From the NCBI GenBank assembly GCA_965228975.1, contig OZ245851.1, positions 4,278,001-4,342,000 on the forward strand: DNA of 64,000 bases, given 5' to 3'. Made by a program: the position numbers and the translations under genes. Shown piece by piece: positions 54,494 through 62,929 of the stretch (position 1 is the first letter of the stretch; every line of letters begins with the position of its first letter). The notes beneath the pieces were generated by a model, which searched no databases, was not told the DNA's origin, and was given only the letters and a program-made list of their open reading frames with translations. The DNA comes from JAJFJD01 sp965228975. GTDB taxonomy: Bacteria > Pseudomonadota > Alphaproteobacteria > UBA8366.

Positions 54494-54655
54494 TTACCCG
54501 CCGGATTTGGATTTATCCGGCATCGGAGTCTGCGTCGTCGTCTCGGTCATGACGGTCTTCTGTTCCGAATGGCCAGCCATCGGACAAGCAGACGCGGTAA
54601 CCGCCGACGCGGCGAAAAATATCGACGTCAAAATCGAAGCGACCATGATACGCAT
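54494..54655 (-). CDS. Small secreted protein
   Basis: 53 residues. The first 24 are a signal peptide (MRIMVASILTSIFFAASAV, cleavage around ASA/C). The mature part is about 30 residues, starting near CPMAGHSEQKT and rich in Thr, Met and Lys. The cysteine right after the signal could suggest a lipoprotein, but the lipobox VTASAC is not a good match. AGGGG lies upstream of ATG 54655. It follows leuB by 110 bases and precedes the terminator. No known function. Confidence 0.6.
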   Translation of the reverse strand: MRIMVASILTSIFFAASAVTASACPMAGHSEQKTVMTETTTQTPMPDKSKSGG

Positions 54656-54765
54656 CGTGCACACCCCTGAATTATGAGCGAACGGCGTGATCCTACGCCC
54701 TCGCACCGACAAAATAAACCCTGAATCTCACTCACGGCCTCCCGGCACCGACCGCCGTCCGTCCC

Positions 54766-55884
54766 CTATCCGGCCAGCTTGTCGAGCTGCTTCAGCAGCG
54801 CGTCGCCCATCACGCCGGTCGAAACCTTGGCCGTGCCTTGGGACATGATGTCGGCGGTGCGGATGCCGCCGCCCAACACGTCTTGAACGGCCTGTTCGAT
54901 CAACGCCGCTTCTTCCTCCATGTCGAAGGAATAGCGCAGCAGCATCGCATAGCTGAGGATCGCCGCCAGCGGATTGACGATGCCCTTGCCGGCAATATCC
55001 GGCGCGCTGCCGTGGATCGGCTCATACATCGCGAGCCGCCGGCCGGTCTCGTCGGGCGCACCCAGCGACGCCGACGGCAGCATGCCGAGCGAGCCCGGCA
55101 ACATCGACGCGCAATCGGACAGAAGGTCGCCGAACAGGTTGTCGGTCACGATGACGTCGAACTGTTTCGGGTTGCGCACCAACTGCATACCGCAGTTGTC
55201 CGCATACATGTGCTCAAGCTCGACGTCCTGGTATTTTTCCTTATGCAGGTCGGTCACGATCTCGCGCCATAAAACGCCGGTCGCCATCACATTCTCTTTC
55301 TCGACCGAATGGACTTTGTTGCGGCGTTTCCGCGCCAACTCGAAGGCCACCTCGGCGACGCGGCGGATCTCCCCATCGGTATAGACCTGAGTATCCACGG
55401 CGCGGCGGGTGCCGTCGGGCAGCGTCTCGATGCCGCGCGGCTCGCCGAAATAGATGCCCGAGGTCAATTCGCGCACGAACATGATATCGAGCCCCTTCAC
55501 GATTTCCGGCTTCAGGGACGACGCGTCCAACAGCGCGTCGAACGTCACGACGGGCCGCAGGTTCGCGAACAGGTCCATTTCCTTGCGCAGCTTGAGCAGG
55601 CCCGCTTCAGGCCGGTTCTCGCGCGGCAGGCCGTCATATTTCGGGCCGCCGATCGCGCCCAGCAGGACGGCGTCGGAAGCTTTCGCCGCGGCCAGCGTAT
55701 CGTCCGTCAACGGCGTGCCGAACTCGTCGTAGGACGCACCGCCGATCGACCGTTCGTCCAAGTCGAATGCCACGGCCCGGCGCGTCTCCATCCAATGCAC
55801 CACGCGCAACACCTGGTCCATCACTTCGGGGCCGGCATAATCGCCCGGAAGCACCACCAGTTTCTTGTTTGCACTCGCAACCAT
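54766..55884 (-). CDS. leuB: 3-isopropylmalate dehydrogenase
   Basis: 372 residues. It oxidises and decarboxylates 3-isopropylmalate with NAD+. KKLVVLPGDYAGPEV, LLGAIGGPKYD, the substrate region LRKEMDLFANLRPV, RELTSGIYFGEP, and the metal and NAD site NLFGDLLSDCASMLPGSLGMLPSASLG are clear. ATG 55884 (MVASANKK) is chosen; TTG or other starts upstream give less likely tails. Three leuC genes and leuD are upstream. Confidence 0.96.
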   Translation of the reverse strand: MVASANKKLVVLPGDYAGPEVMDQVLRVVHWMETRRAVAFDLDERSIGGASYDEFGTPLTDDTLAAAKASDAVLLGAIGGPKYDGLPRENRPEAGLLKLRKEMDLFANLRPVVTFDALLDASSLKPEIVKGLDIMFVRELTSGIYFGEPRGIETLPDGTRRAVDTQVYTDGEIRRVAEVAFELARKRRNKVHSVEKENVMATGVLWREIVTDLHKEKYQDVELEHMYADNCGMQLVRNPKQFDVIVTDNLFGDLLSDCASMLPGSLGMLPSASLGAPDETGRRLAMYEPIHGSAPDIAGKGIVNPLAAILSYAMLLRYSFDMEEEAALIEQAVQDVLGGGIRTADIMSQGTAKVSTGVMGDALLKQLDKLAG

Positions 55885-55978
55885 TCGTTTGCTCCTTGCC
55901 TGCATTTGGATGGGCCTTCGACTTCTAAAGACTCCGGTCGAAATTTTGCGCGGCGGCCCTGTTGTCTCGTCCGTTCCG

Positions 55979-57391
55979 TTACCCCAAGTCGCGAACGTCG
56001 GTGAACCGCCCGGTGAGAGCGGCCGCCGCGGCCATGGCGGGGCTGACCAGATGGGTTCGTCCGCCGCGCCCCTGCCGGCCTTCGAAGTTGCGGTTCGAGG
56101 TCGACGCGCAGCGTTCCTGCGGCGCGATCAAGTCGTTGTTCATGCCGACGCACATCGAACAGCCGGGCTCGCGCCATTCGAAGCCGGCCTCCTCGAAAAC
56201 CCGGTGAAGCCCCTCCGCCTCGGCAGCCGCCTTCACCTGCCCGGAACCCGGCACGACCATGGCCTTCACCGTTTCGGCGACGCGTCCGCCCGCGGCAATC
56301 GCGGCGGCGGCGCGCAAATCCTCGATCCGGCTATTCGTGCAGGAACCGATGAACACCCGGTCCACCGCAATCTCCGTGATCGGCGTTCCGGCGGCGAGCC
56401 CCATGTAGTCGAGCGCCCGGCGCATCGACTGGCGCTTGCCCTCGCTCGGTGCATCGTTCGGGTCCGGGACCACGCCGGTTACCGGCGCGACATCCTCGGG
56501 GCTGGTGCCCCAGGTCACCTGCGGCACGATATCGGAACCGTTCAAGCGGACCTCGCGGTCGAAGCGGGCGCCGTCGTCGGTCGGAAGCGCCCGCCATGCC
56601 GATACGGCGCGCTCCCAATCGTCGCCCTGCGGCGCGAAAGGCCGGCCCTTCAGATACGCGAATGTCTTGTCGTCGGGCGCGATCATCCCGGCGCGCGCGC
56701 CGGCCTCGATCGTCATGTTGCAGACGGTCATGCGCCCTTCCATCGACAACGCCTCGATGCCCGGTCCGGCATACTCGATGGCGTGACCGGTACCGCCCGC
56801 GGCGCCGATCTTGCCGATGATCGCCAGCACCAGGTCCTTGGCCGTGCACCCCGCCGGCAATTCATCCTCGACATTGATGCGCATCGTCTTCATCGGCTGT
56901 TGCAACAAGGTCTGCGTGGCCAGCACATGCTCGACCTCCGACGTGCCGATGCCGAAAGCCAGCACGCCGAAGGCACCATGCGTCGCCGTGTGGCTGTCGC
57001 CACAGACCAGGGTCATGCCCGGCAGCGTAAAGCCCTGCTCCGGCCCGACCACATGCACGATCCCCTGCCGCGCGTCGAACATGTCGAACAGCTCGATGCC
57101 GAAGTCGGCGCAATTCCGCACCATCGCCTCCACCATGACACGGGAGGTCTCCTCCTCGATCCCGGCGGCGCGGTTGATCGTCGGCACCACGTGATCGACC
57201 ACGGCCATCGTCGCGTCGGGACGGCGCACCGGCAGCCCCGCCAGCCGCAAACCTTCGAACGCCTGCGGGGTCGATCCTTCGTGAATGAGATGCCGGTCGA
57301 TATAGATACGCGCGGTGCCGTCGGATTCCGGCGGCGTCACCACATGCGCTTGCCAAATCTTGTCGAACAGCGTGCGGGGGGCGTCGGCCAT
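55979..57391 (-). CDS. LeuC paralogue 1: isopropylmalate isomerase large subunit family
   Basis: 470 residues. Aconitase-superfamily hydro-lyase with all three [4Fe-4S] cysteines: Cys351 in GSCTNSRIED, Cys411 and Cys414 in PGCSMCVGMN. CGDSHTATHGAFG and SEVEHVLATQTL are standard. It differs from the other copies in VVTPPESDGTARIYIDRHLIHEG, NCADFGIELFDMFDARQ and IEYAGPGIEALS. It lies 4 bases downstream of leuC2 in the leu operon and 95 bases before leuB. It may have a different substrate or be redundant. Confidence 0.9.
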   Translation of the reverse strand: MADAPRTLFDKIWQAHVVTPPESDGTARIYIDRHLIHEGSTPQAFEGLRLAGLPVRRPDATMAVVDHVVPTINRAAGIEEETSRVMVEAMVRNCADFGIELFDMFDARQGIVHVVGPEQGFTLPGMTLVCGDSHTATHGAFGVLAFGIGTSEVEHVLATQTLLQQPMKTMRINVEDELPAGCTAKDLVLAIIGKIGAAGGTGHAIEYAGPGIEALSMEGRMTVCNMTIEAGARAGMIAPDDKTFAYLKGRPFAPQGDDWERAVSAWRALPTDDGARFDREVRLNGSDIVPQVTWGTSPEDVAPVTGVVPDPNDAPSEGKRQSMRRALDYMGLAAGTPITEIAVDRVFIGSCTNSRIEDLRAAAAIAAGGRVAETVKAMVVPGSGQVKAAAEAEGLHRVFEEAGFEWREPGCSMCVGMNNDLIAPQERCASTSNRNFEGRQGRGGRTHLVSPAMAAAAALTGRFTDVRDLG

Positions 57392-57395
57392 CGGC

Positions 57396-58805
57396 TTAGG
57401 CGTCGGCGTCGCGCACGTCGACCAGACGGCCATGGACCGCCGCCGCCGCGGCCATCGCCGGGCTGACCAGATGGGTCCGGGCGTCCCGACCCTGCCGTCC
57501 CTCGAAGTTGCGGTTCGACGTGGACGCGCACCGTTTTCCGGCCGGCACACGGTCCGGGTTCATGCCGAGGCACATGGAACAGCCGGCCTCGCGCCATTCG
57601 AACCCGGCTTCGATGAATATGCGGTCGAGGCCTTCGTCCTCCGCCTGCTCCTTAATGATCGTCGATCCCGGCGAGACCATGGCGGTGACCCGGTCGGCAA
57701 CCTTGCGGCCCTTGACGATGTCCGCCGCCGCGCGCAGGTCCTCGATCCGGCTGTTGGTGCAGGAGCCGATGAAGACATTGTCGATTTCGATCTCGGTCAT
57801 CGGCGTGCCCGGGGTAAGGCCCATGTATTCGAGCGACCGCTTCATCGCGCTGCGCTTCGCGTCACTCTCCGCGTCCTTGGGGTCGGGCACACGCCCGGTG
57901 ATCGGCACCACGTCCTCGGGACTGGTACCCCAGGTCACCTGCGGCGCGATATTGGCGACATCGATCTTGATTTCGCGGTCGTATGCCGCCCCGTCGTCCG
58001 ACGGCAGCGTTTTCCAATAGGCCACGGCGGCTTCCCATTGCGCGCCCTTCGGCGCCATCGGTCGGCCCTTCAGGTATTCGAACGTCTTTTCGTCCGGCGC
58101 GATCAGGCCGGCACGCGCGCCACCCTCGATGGTCATGTTGCTGACCGTCATCCGCCCTTCCATGGACAGGTCGCGGATCGCCCGGCCGCAGAATTCAATG
58201 ACGTGGCCGGTCCCGCCGGCGGTACCGATCTCGCCAATGATGGCGAGGATCAAATCCTTGCCGGTGCAGCCGACCGGCAGCGGATCGTCGATCAACACCC
58301 GCATGTTCTTGGGCTTGGAGGTGCGCAGCGTCTGGGTCGCCAGGACATGCTCGCCCTCGGACGTGCCGATGCCGAACGCCAGCGCACCGAACGCGCCGTG
58401 GGTCGCGGTATGGCTGTCGCAACACACGACCGTGGTGCCGGGCAGCGTGAAGCCCTGCTCCGGGCCGATGACATGGACAATGCCCTGCCGCGGGTCCAGC
58501 ATGTCGAAGATCGGCACGCCGAACTCCTTGCAATTGATGCTCAGCGTCTCGACCTGGAGGCGCGATTCCGGATCCTCGATCCCCTTGCTGCGGTCCGTGG
58601 TCGGGACGTTGTGGTCAGCGACCGCAAGCGTCGCTTCCGTGCGGCGGACGGTGCGTCCTTCCATCCGCAGCCCTTCGAACGCCTGCGGCGACAGCACCTC
58701 ATGCAGAAGATGCCGGTCGATATAGAGGATGTTCAGCCCATCATCGAGGGTATCGACAAGATGGCTATCCCAAATCTTGTCGAACAGGGTGCGGGGTGTG
58801 GCCAT
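57396..58805 (-). CDS. LeuC paralogue 2: isopropylmalate isomerase large subunit family
   Basis: 469 residues. The cluster cysteines are Cys349, Cys409 and Cys412. Two family-invariant positions are changed: the usual CGDSHT reads CCDSHT (Cys129) and SEVEHV reads SEGEHV (Gly151). The segment IEFCGRAIRDLSMEGRMT and NCKEFGVPIFD look more like gamma/betaproteobacterial LeuC than the other two copies do. It lies 21 bases after leuD. This suggests a distinct origin by transfer or strong divergence. Confidence 0.9.
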   Translation of the reverse strand: MATPRTLFDKIWDSHLVDTLDDGLNILYIDRHLLHEVLSPQAFEGLRMEGRTVRRTEATLAVADHNVPTTDRSKGIEDPESRLQVETLSINCKEFGVPIFDMLDPRQGIVHVIGPEQGFTLPGTTVVCCDSHTATHGAFGALAFGIGTSEGEHVLATQTLRTSKPKNMRVLIDDPLPVGCTGKDLILAIIGEIGTAGGTGHVIEFCGRAIRDLSMEGRMTVSNMTIEGGARAGLIAPDEKTFEYLKGRPMAPKGAQWEAAVAYWKTLPSDDGAAYDREIKIDVANIAPQVTWGTSPEDVVPITGRVPDPKDAESDAKRSAMKRSLEYMGLTPGTPMTEIEIDNVFIGSCTNSRIEDLRAAADIVKGRKVADRVTAMVSPGSTIIKEQAEDEGLDRIFIEAGFEWREAGCSMCLGMNPDRVPAGKRCASTSNRNFEGRQGRDARTHLVSPAMAAAAAVHGRLVDVRDADA

Positions 58806-58826
58806 CGCGTTCGTCCTGCCGCGGGC

Positions 58827-59438
58827 CTAGCGATACAGCCAGGGCTGGCTCTCGCGCTGCTGCGCCTCGAAGTCGTCGATCTTTTCCGCCTTCTGCAGCG
58901 TGAGGCCGATGTCGTCGAGGCCGTTCAACAGGCATTCGCGGCGGAATTCGTCGATCTCGAACGACACGGTGGCGCCGTTCGGCCGCGTGATCGTCTGGGA
59001 TTCCAGATCGACGGTAAGTTCCGGATTCTCGCGGTCCGACGCGTCCGCCATCAACGCGTCCAACTGATCCTTGGTCACGGTGACCGGCAGGATGCCGTTC
59101 TTGAAGCAGTTGTTGTAGAAGATGTCGGCAAAGCTGGTCGAGATGACGCAGCGGATACCGAAATCCAGCAAGGCCCACGGCGCGTGCTCCCGCGACGAGC
59201 CGCAGCCGAAGTTATCGCCGGCGACGATGATCTTCGAATTGCGGTACGGCTCCTGGTTCAGAATGAAGTCCGGAATCTCGCTTCCGTCCGGCTTGAACCG
59301 CAGCTCGTCGAACAGGACCTTGCCGAGGCCGGTGCGTTTGATCGTGCGGAGATGCAGTTTCGGAATGATCTGATCGGTATCGATGTTGATCATGTCCATC
59401 GGCGCCGCAACGCCGGACAGTTTCGTGAATTTTTCCAT
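58827..59438 (-). CDS. leuD: Isopropylmalate isomerase small subunit
   Basis: 203 residues, full length. It is the only swivelling small subunit in the window and so must serve at least one of three LeuC proteins. The motifs are AAPMDMINIDTDQIIPKLHLRTIKRTG-like N-terminus, AGDNFGCGSSREHAPWAL, IRCVISTSFADIFYNNCFKNGILPV. The substrate-recognition loop reads HLRT, where methanogen homoaconitase has YLRT and E. coli LeuD has FLQK. The change may be neutral. Confidence 0.96.
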   Translation of the reverse strand: MEKFTKLSGVAAPMDMINIDTDQIIPKLHLRTIKRTGLGKVLFDELRFKPDGSEIPDFILNQEPYRNSKIIVAGDNFGCGSSREHAPWALLDFGIRCVISTSFADIFYNNCFKNGILPVTVTKDQLDALMADASDRENPELTVDLESQTITRPNGATVSFEIDEFRRECLLNGLDDIGLTLQKAEKIDDFEAQQRESQPWLYR

Positions 59439-59457
59439 GCTCGCCTCTCCTATCCGC

Positions 59458-59679
59458 TTACCGGCGCCGACCGCGCAGCGCCCAGATCATCGCCGGGTCG
59501 GGCCGGTCTTCGCCTAGACCGGACCGCAATTCGTTTTTCCCGTCCCGAGCCATCGCTGCCGAATCGACGACCCAGCCCGCGCTCCGGACGTCGCGACCGA
59601 ACAGCCGGTCGATACCCTCGAGATTTTGTTTCGCTCCCGGCTGCGTATCCGCCGGCTTCTTCATTGCATTGGACGACAT
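59458..59679 (-). CDS. Small hypothetical protein between leuC3 and leuD
   Basis: 73 residues, ATG 59679 two bases after the leuC3 stop and 19 bases before leuD. The sequence begins MSSNAMKKPADTQPG and has FGRDVRSAGWVVDSAAMARDG and DRPDPAMIWALRGRRR. It is basic and soluble, with no known domain. Tight packing in the operon suggests it is translated; small proteins at this position occur in other alphaproteobacterial leu operons as I recall, but no function is known. Confidence 0.65.
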   Translation of the reverse strand: MSSNAMKKPADTQPGAKQNLEGIDRLFGRDVRSAGWVVDSAAMARDGKNELRSGLGEDRPDPAMIWALRGRRR

Positions 59680-59681
59680 TG

Positions 59682-61085
59682 TTATTCCATCAACTCCCGT
59701 ACGTCGGCAAATCTGCCCGTCACCGCCGCCGCAGCGGCCATTGCCGGGCTCACCAAATGCGTGCGTCCGTCGCGGCCCTGGCGGCCGACGAAGTTCCGGT
59801 TCGTGGTGGACGCACAACGCTCGCCCGGCTCGAGCCGGTCGACATTCATCGCCAGGCACATCGAGCAGCCCGGCTCGCGCCATTCGAAGCCGGCCTCCTT
59901 CAGGATATCGGCGATGCCTTCTTCCTCGGCCTGCTGCTTGACCAGGCCGGACCCCGGCACGATCATCGCGCGCACGCCGTCGGCCACCTTGCGGCCCTTG
60001 GCCACGGCGGCGACCGCCCGCATATCCTCGATACGGCCGTTGGTGCACGATCCCACGAAAATCCGGTCGACCGGCACGTCGGTCATCTTGGTCCCGGCCG
60101 TCAGCCCCATATAGTCGAGCGCGCGCTGCATGCTGTCGCGCTTGTCCGGATTGGGGGCGGTCTTCGGGTCCGGCACGGTGCCGGTGATCGGCATGACGTC
60201 TTCCGGGCTCGTGCCCCAAGTGATCTGCGGCACGATTTCCGACACATCGAGCGTGACTTCTTTATCGTATTGCGCGCCCGGGTCCGACGGCAGCGTCTTC
60301 CAATAGGCGACCGCCTGGTCCCACAATTCGCCCTTCGGCGACATCGGCCGGTCCTTCAGAAACGCGAAGGTCTTCTCGTCCGGCGCGATCAATCCCGCCC
60401 GCGCACCGGCCTCGATCGTCATGTTGCTGACCGTCATGCGGCCTTCCATCGACAGGTCCTCGATCGCCTGACCGGCATATTCGATGACATGCCCGGTGCC
60501 GCCGCCGGTGCCGATCTTGCCGATGATGGCCAGGACCAGGTCCTTCGCGGTGCAACCGAACGGCAGCGCGCCGTCGACCGTGACGCGCATGCTCTTGGCC
60601 GGCGCCTGGATCAGGGTCTGGGTCGCCAGCACGTGCTCGACCTCGGAGGTGCCGATGCCGAAGGCCAGCGCACCGAACGCGCCGTGGGTCGCGGTATGGC
60701 TGTCGCCGCAGACCAGCGTCGTACCCGGCAGGGTGAAGCCCTGCTCCGGCCCGATGATATGCACGATACCGTTCCGCACGTCGTCGAAGTGGAACAACTC
60801 CACGCCGAAATCCGCGCAGTTCTTGATCAAGGTATCGATCTGGAGCTGCGAGTCCTCGGGAATACCCTCGCTGCGGTCGGTCGCGATGTTGTGGTCGATC
60901 ACCGCGAGCGTCGCATCGGTCCGGCGCACCGGACGCCCCGCCTGGCGCAATCCTTCATACGGTTGCGGCGTCGTCACCTCATGGGTGAGATGCCGGTCGA
61001 TATAGAGAAGGCATGTGCCGTTCTCCTCGACATCGACGACGTGGCTATCCCAAATCTTTTCGAACAAAGTTCGAGGTTTGCTCAT
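59682..61085 (-). CDS. leuC: 3-isopropylmalate dehydratase large subunit (leuC3, canonical copy)
   Basis: 467 residues, with cluster cysteines Cys347, Cys407 and Cys410, the same numbers as E. coli LeuC. It has CGDSHTATHGAFG, SEVEHVLATQTL, and GSCTNGRIEDMR. It is first in the leu operon after rplS, the usual alphaproteobacterial place, so I take it as the true leucine-pathway subunit with LeuD. ATG 61085 gives MSKPRTLFEKIWDSHVV; the upstream frame gives an unlikely tail. Confidence 0.95.
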   Translation of the reverse strand: MSKPRTLFEKIWDSHVVDVEENGTCLLYIDRHLTHEVTTPQPYEGLRQAGRPVRRTDATLAVIDHNIATDRSEGIPEDSQLQIDTLIKNCADFGVELFHFDDVRNGIVHIIGPEQGFTLPGTTLVCGDSHTATHGAFGALAFGIGTSEVEHVLATQTLIQAPAKSMRVTVDGALPFGCTAKDLVLAIIGKIGTGGGTGHVIEYAGQAIEDLSMEGRMTVSNMTIEAGARAGLIAPDEKTFAFLKDRPMSPKGELWDQAVAYWKTLPSDPGAQYDKEVTLDVSEIVPQITWGTSPEDVMPITGTVPDPKTAPNPDKRDSMQRALDYMGLTAGTKMTDVPVDRIFVGSCTNGRIEDMRAVAAVAKGRKVADGVRAMIVPGSGLVKQQAEEEGIADILKEAGFEWREPGCSMCLAMNVDRLEPGERCASTTNRNFVGRQGRDGRTHLVSPAMAAAAAVTGRFADVRELME

Positions 61086-61155
61086 CACCCGTACTCCCGG
61101 CGCCCGGCGGGGATCTTTGTCCCCTTGGGCTCGCAATTGGTCTTCTTGGTCTTAT

Positions 61156-61614
61156 CTAGTCTTCCGTCTTCTCGTCGACAGCCACGGCCGCCTCGGCGGC
61201 TTTGGCGTCGGCGGCGACCGCATCGTTATGTGCCGCGGCTTCCTGGGCGCGGCGCTGGCTCGTATCCTCGGTGATCCGCGCCGATTTCCCGCGGCGGCCA
61301 CGAAGATAATACAGCTTTGCGCGGCGGACCGAACCCCGGCGCACCACCTCGATCGCGTCGATCCGCGGGCTATGCAGCGGAAAGACCCGCTCGACGCCTT
61401 CGCCGTAGCTGATCTTGCGCACCGTGAAGGAGCTGTTCAAGCCGGCGTTCTTGCGGCCGATACACACGCCTTCGAAGGCCTGAATCCGCTCGCGGGTGCC
61501 TTCGACGACGCGCACCTGAACGCGGATCGTGTCGCCCGGTCGAAACGGCGGGATATCGCGCTCGGCCGTGAGCTTGTCCAGCTGGGCCTGCTCTACCTTT
61601 TGAATGATGTTCAT
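61156..61614 (-). CDS. rplS: Ribosomal protein bL19
   Basis: 152 residues. The bL19 core (about 1-115) contains FRPGDTIRVQVRVVEGTRERIQAFEGVCIGRKNAGLNSSFTVRKISYGEGVERVFPLHSP-like sequence and RRAKLYYLRGRRGKSARI. The last 35 residues form an Ala/Asp/Glu-rich extension. It is 17 bases after trmD and 70 bases before leuC3. A GGGGA/TCCCC hairpin lies in the gap to leuC3. Confidence 0.97.
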   Translation of the reverse strand: MNIIQKVEQAQLDKLTAERDIPPFRPGDTIRVQVRVVEGTRERIQAFEGVCIGRKNAGLNSSFTVRKISYGEGVERVFPLHSPRIDAIEVVRRGSVRRAKLYYLRGRRGKSARITEDTSQRRAQEAAAHNDAVAADAKAAEAAVAVDEKTED

Positions 61615-61631
61615 GTTTCCGTCCTCGTTCC

Positions 61632-62324
61632 TTAAATCTGCGCGGTATAGCGTTCCCAGAGATCGGGCCGCCGCTCGCGGGTAATGCGTTCTGCCTGTTC
61701 GCGCCGCCAGGCGCGGATCTTTTCATGGTGCCCGGATATCAGGACATCGGGCACCGACCGGCCGTGCCATTCCGCCGGTCGCGTGTAGTGCGGATATTCC
61801 AGCAATCCGCTTTGAAAGCTTTCTTCCTCAAGCGACGCCGCGTCGCCCATCACGCCCGGCAACAGCCGCACGCAGGCGTCGATCAGCGCAACCGCCGCCG
61901 GCTCGCCACCGGACAGCACGAAATCGCCGAGGCTGATTTCCGTGAAGTCGCGGGACTCGATAACCCGCTCGTCGATTCCCTCATACCGGCCGCACAGGAC
62001 CGTCATGCCCGGCCCGGCGGCGAGTTCGCCGACCAGCGCCTGATCGAGCCGCCGTCCGCGCGGCGTGAGGTAGACCAGGGGGCCGGGTTCGTCGGCCACC
62101 GAAGCGATCGCATCGTCGACCACGTCGGCGCGCATCACCATGCCCGGACCGCCGCCGAAGGGTGTGTCGTCCACCGTGGCGTGGCGGTCCTTCGCGAAAT
62201 CGCGGATGTCGATCGTGCGCAGCGACCAGAGACCGGCCGCCAGCGCCTTTCCGGCGAGCGAATCGCCCAGCGGACCCGGGAACATTTCCGGGAACAGCGT
62301 CAGAACACGGGCATCCCAGCTCAT
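61632..62324 (-). CDS. trmD: tRNA (guanine-37-N1)-methyltransferase
   Basis: 230 residues. It methylates G37 next to the anticodon and prevents frameshifting. The SPOUT knot residues are seen in VLTLFPEMFPGPL, FGGGPGMVMRADVVDDAI, YLTPRGRRLDQAL, LCGRYEGIDERVIES and SLGDFVLSGGEPAAVALIDACVRLLPGVMG. Its start overlaps the rimM stop by four bases. Confidence 0.97.
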   Translation of the reverse strand: MSWDARVLTLFPEMFPGPLGDSLAGKALAAGLWSLRTIDIRDFAKDRHATVDDTPFGGGPGMVMRADVVDDAIASVADEPGPLVYLTPRGRRLDQALVGELAAGPGMTVLCGRYEGIDERVIESRDFTEISLGDFVLSGGEPAAVALIDACVRLLPGVMGDAASLEEESFQSGLLEYPHYTRPAEWHGRSVPDVLISGHHEKIRAWRREQAERITRERRPDLWERYTAQI

Positions 62325-62887
62325 GTGCCGGCCTCCCCGTTCTTGCCGCCATCTTCGTCGTCATCGAGATGCGCGTCGGGCCGCACGAAGATGTCATGCG
62401 GCGGATCGATGGTCACCACACCGGCCTCCAGATCGACCGTCGTAACGACCGCTTCCGTGAACGGCAGCAACTCCGTCTTGCCGGACCCGTCGTCCAACTC
62501 GATCATGTCGCCCGCACCGAAGTTATGCATCGCGCGGACGCTGCCCAGCGCCGCGCCGTCGGTCGACACCGCGTCCAGGCCGATCAGGTCGGCATAGTAG
62601 AACTCGTCTTCATCGGGTTCCGGCAGGCGATCCCGATCGACATACAGCTCGGTGCCACGCAACAAATCCGCGGCGTTCCGGTCGCCGACGCCGTCGATCT
62701 TCGCCAGCATCATGCCGCGCGCGGCCCCGGTGATGCGCAAGTCGAATTGGCGCGCACCGCTGGCGTCCGTGACCGGGCCGTAGGCCGTCACGTCCTGCGG
62801 TTCGGCGGTGAAGCTCTTCACGCGCACCTGGCCACGGACCCCGTGCGCGCCGGCTATCACCCCGATACAGACCTTGCGGTCCGCCAT
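62321..62887 (-). CDS. rimM: 16S rRNA processing protein RimM
   Basis: 188 residues. It binds uS19 in 30S maturation. It has CIGVIAGAHGVRGQVRVKSFT at the N-terminus and GAIRAMHNFGAGDMIEL-type PRC domain text (GSVRAMHNFGAGDMIELDDG), ending FVRPDAHLDDDEDGGKNGEAGT, an acidic tail. ATG 62887 (MADRKVCIGV) has GGAG nine bases upstream; ATG 62908 would add seven residues. Confidence 0.95.
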   Translation of the reverse strand: MADRKVCIGVIAGAHGVRGQVRVKSFTAEPQDVTAYGPVTDASGARQFDLRITGAARGMMLAKIDGVGDRNAADLLRGTELYVDRDRLPEPDEDEFYYADLIGLDAVSTDGAALGSVRAMHNFGAGDMIELDDGSGKTELLPFTEAVVTTVDLEAGVVTIDPPHDIFVRPDAHLDDDEDGGKNGEAGT

Positions 62888-62929
62888 ATCCACATGCTCC
62901 ATCACCATGAAGATCCGGTCGGAACGGCG

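Noticed and set aside
57315..61274. 1319-residue open frame on the plus strand opposite the leu genes
   Set aside because: It is Arg/His/Asp-rich, has no motif, and runs exactly antisense to three clear LeuC genes and leuD; it is an artefact of GC-rich codon use.
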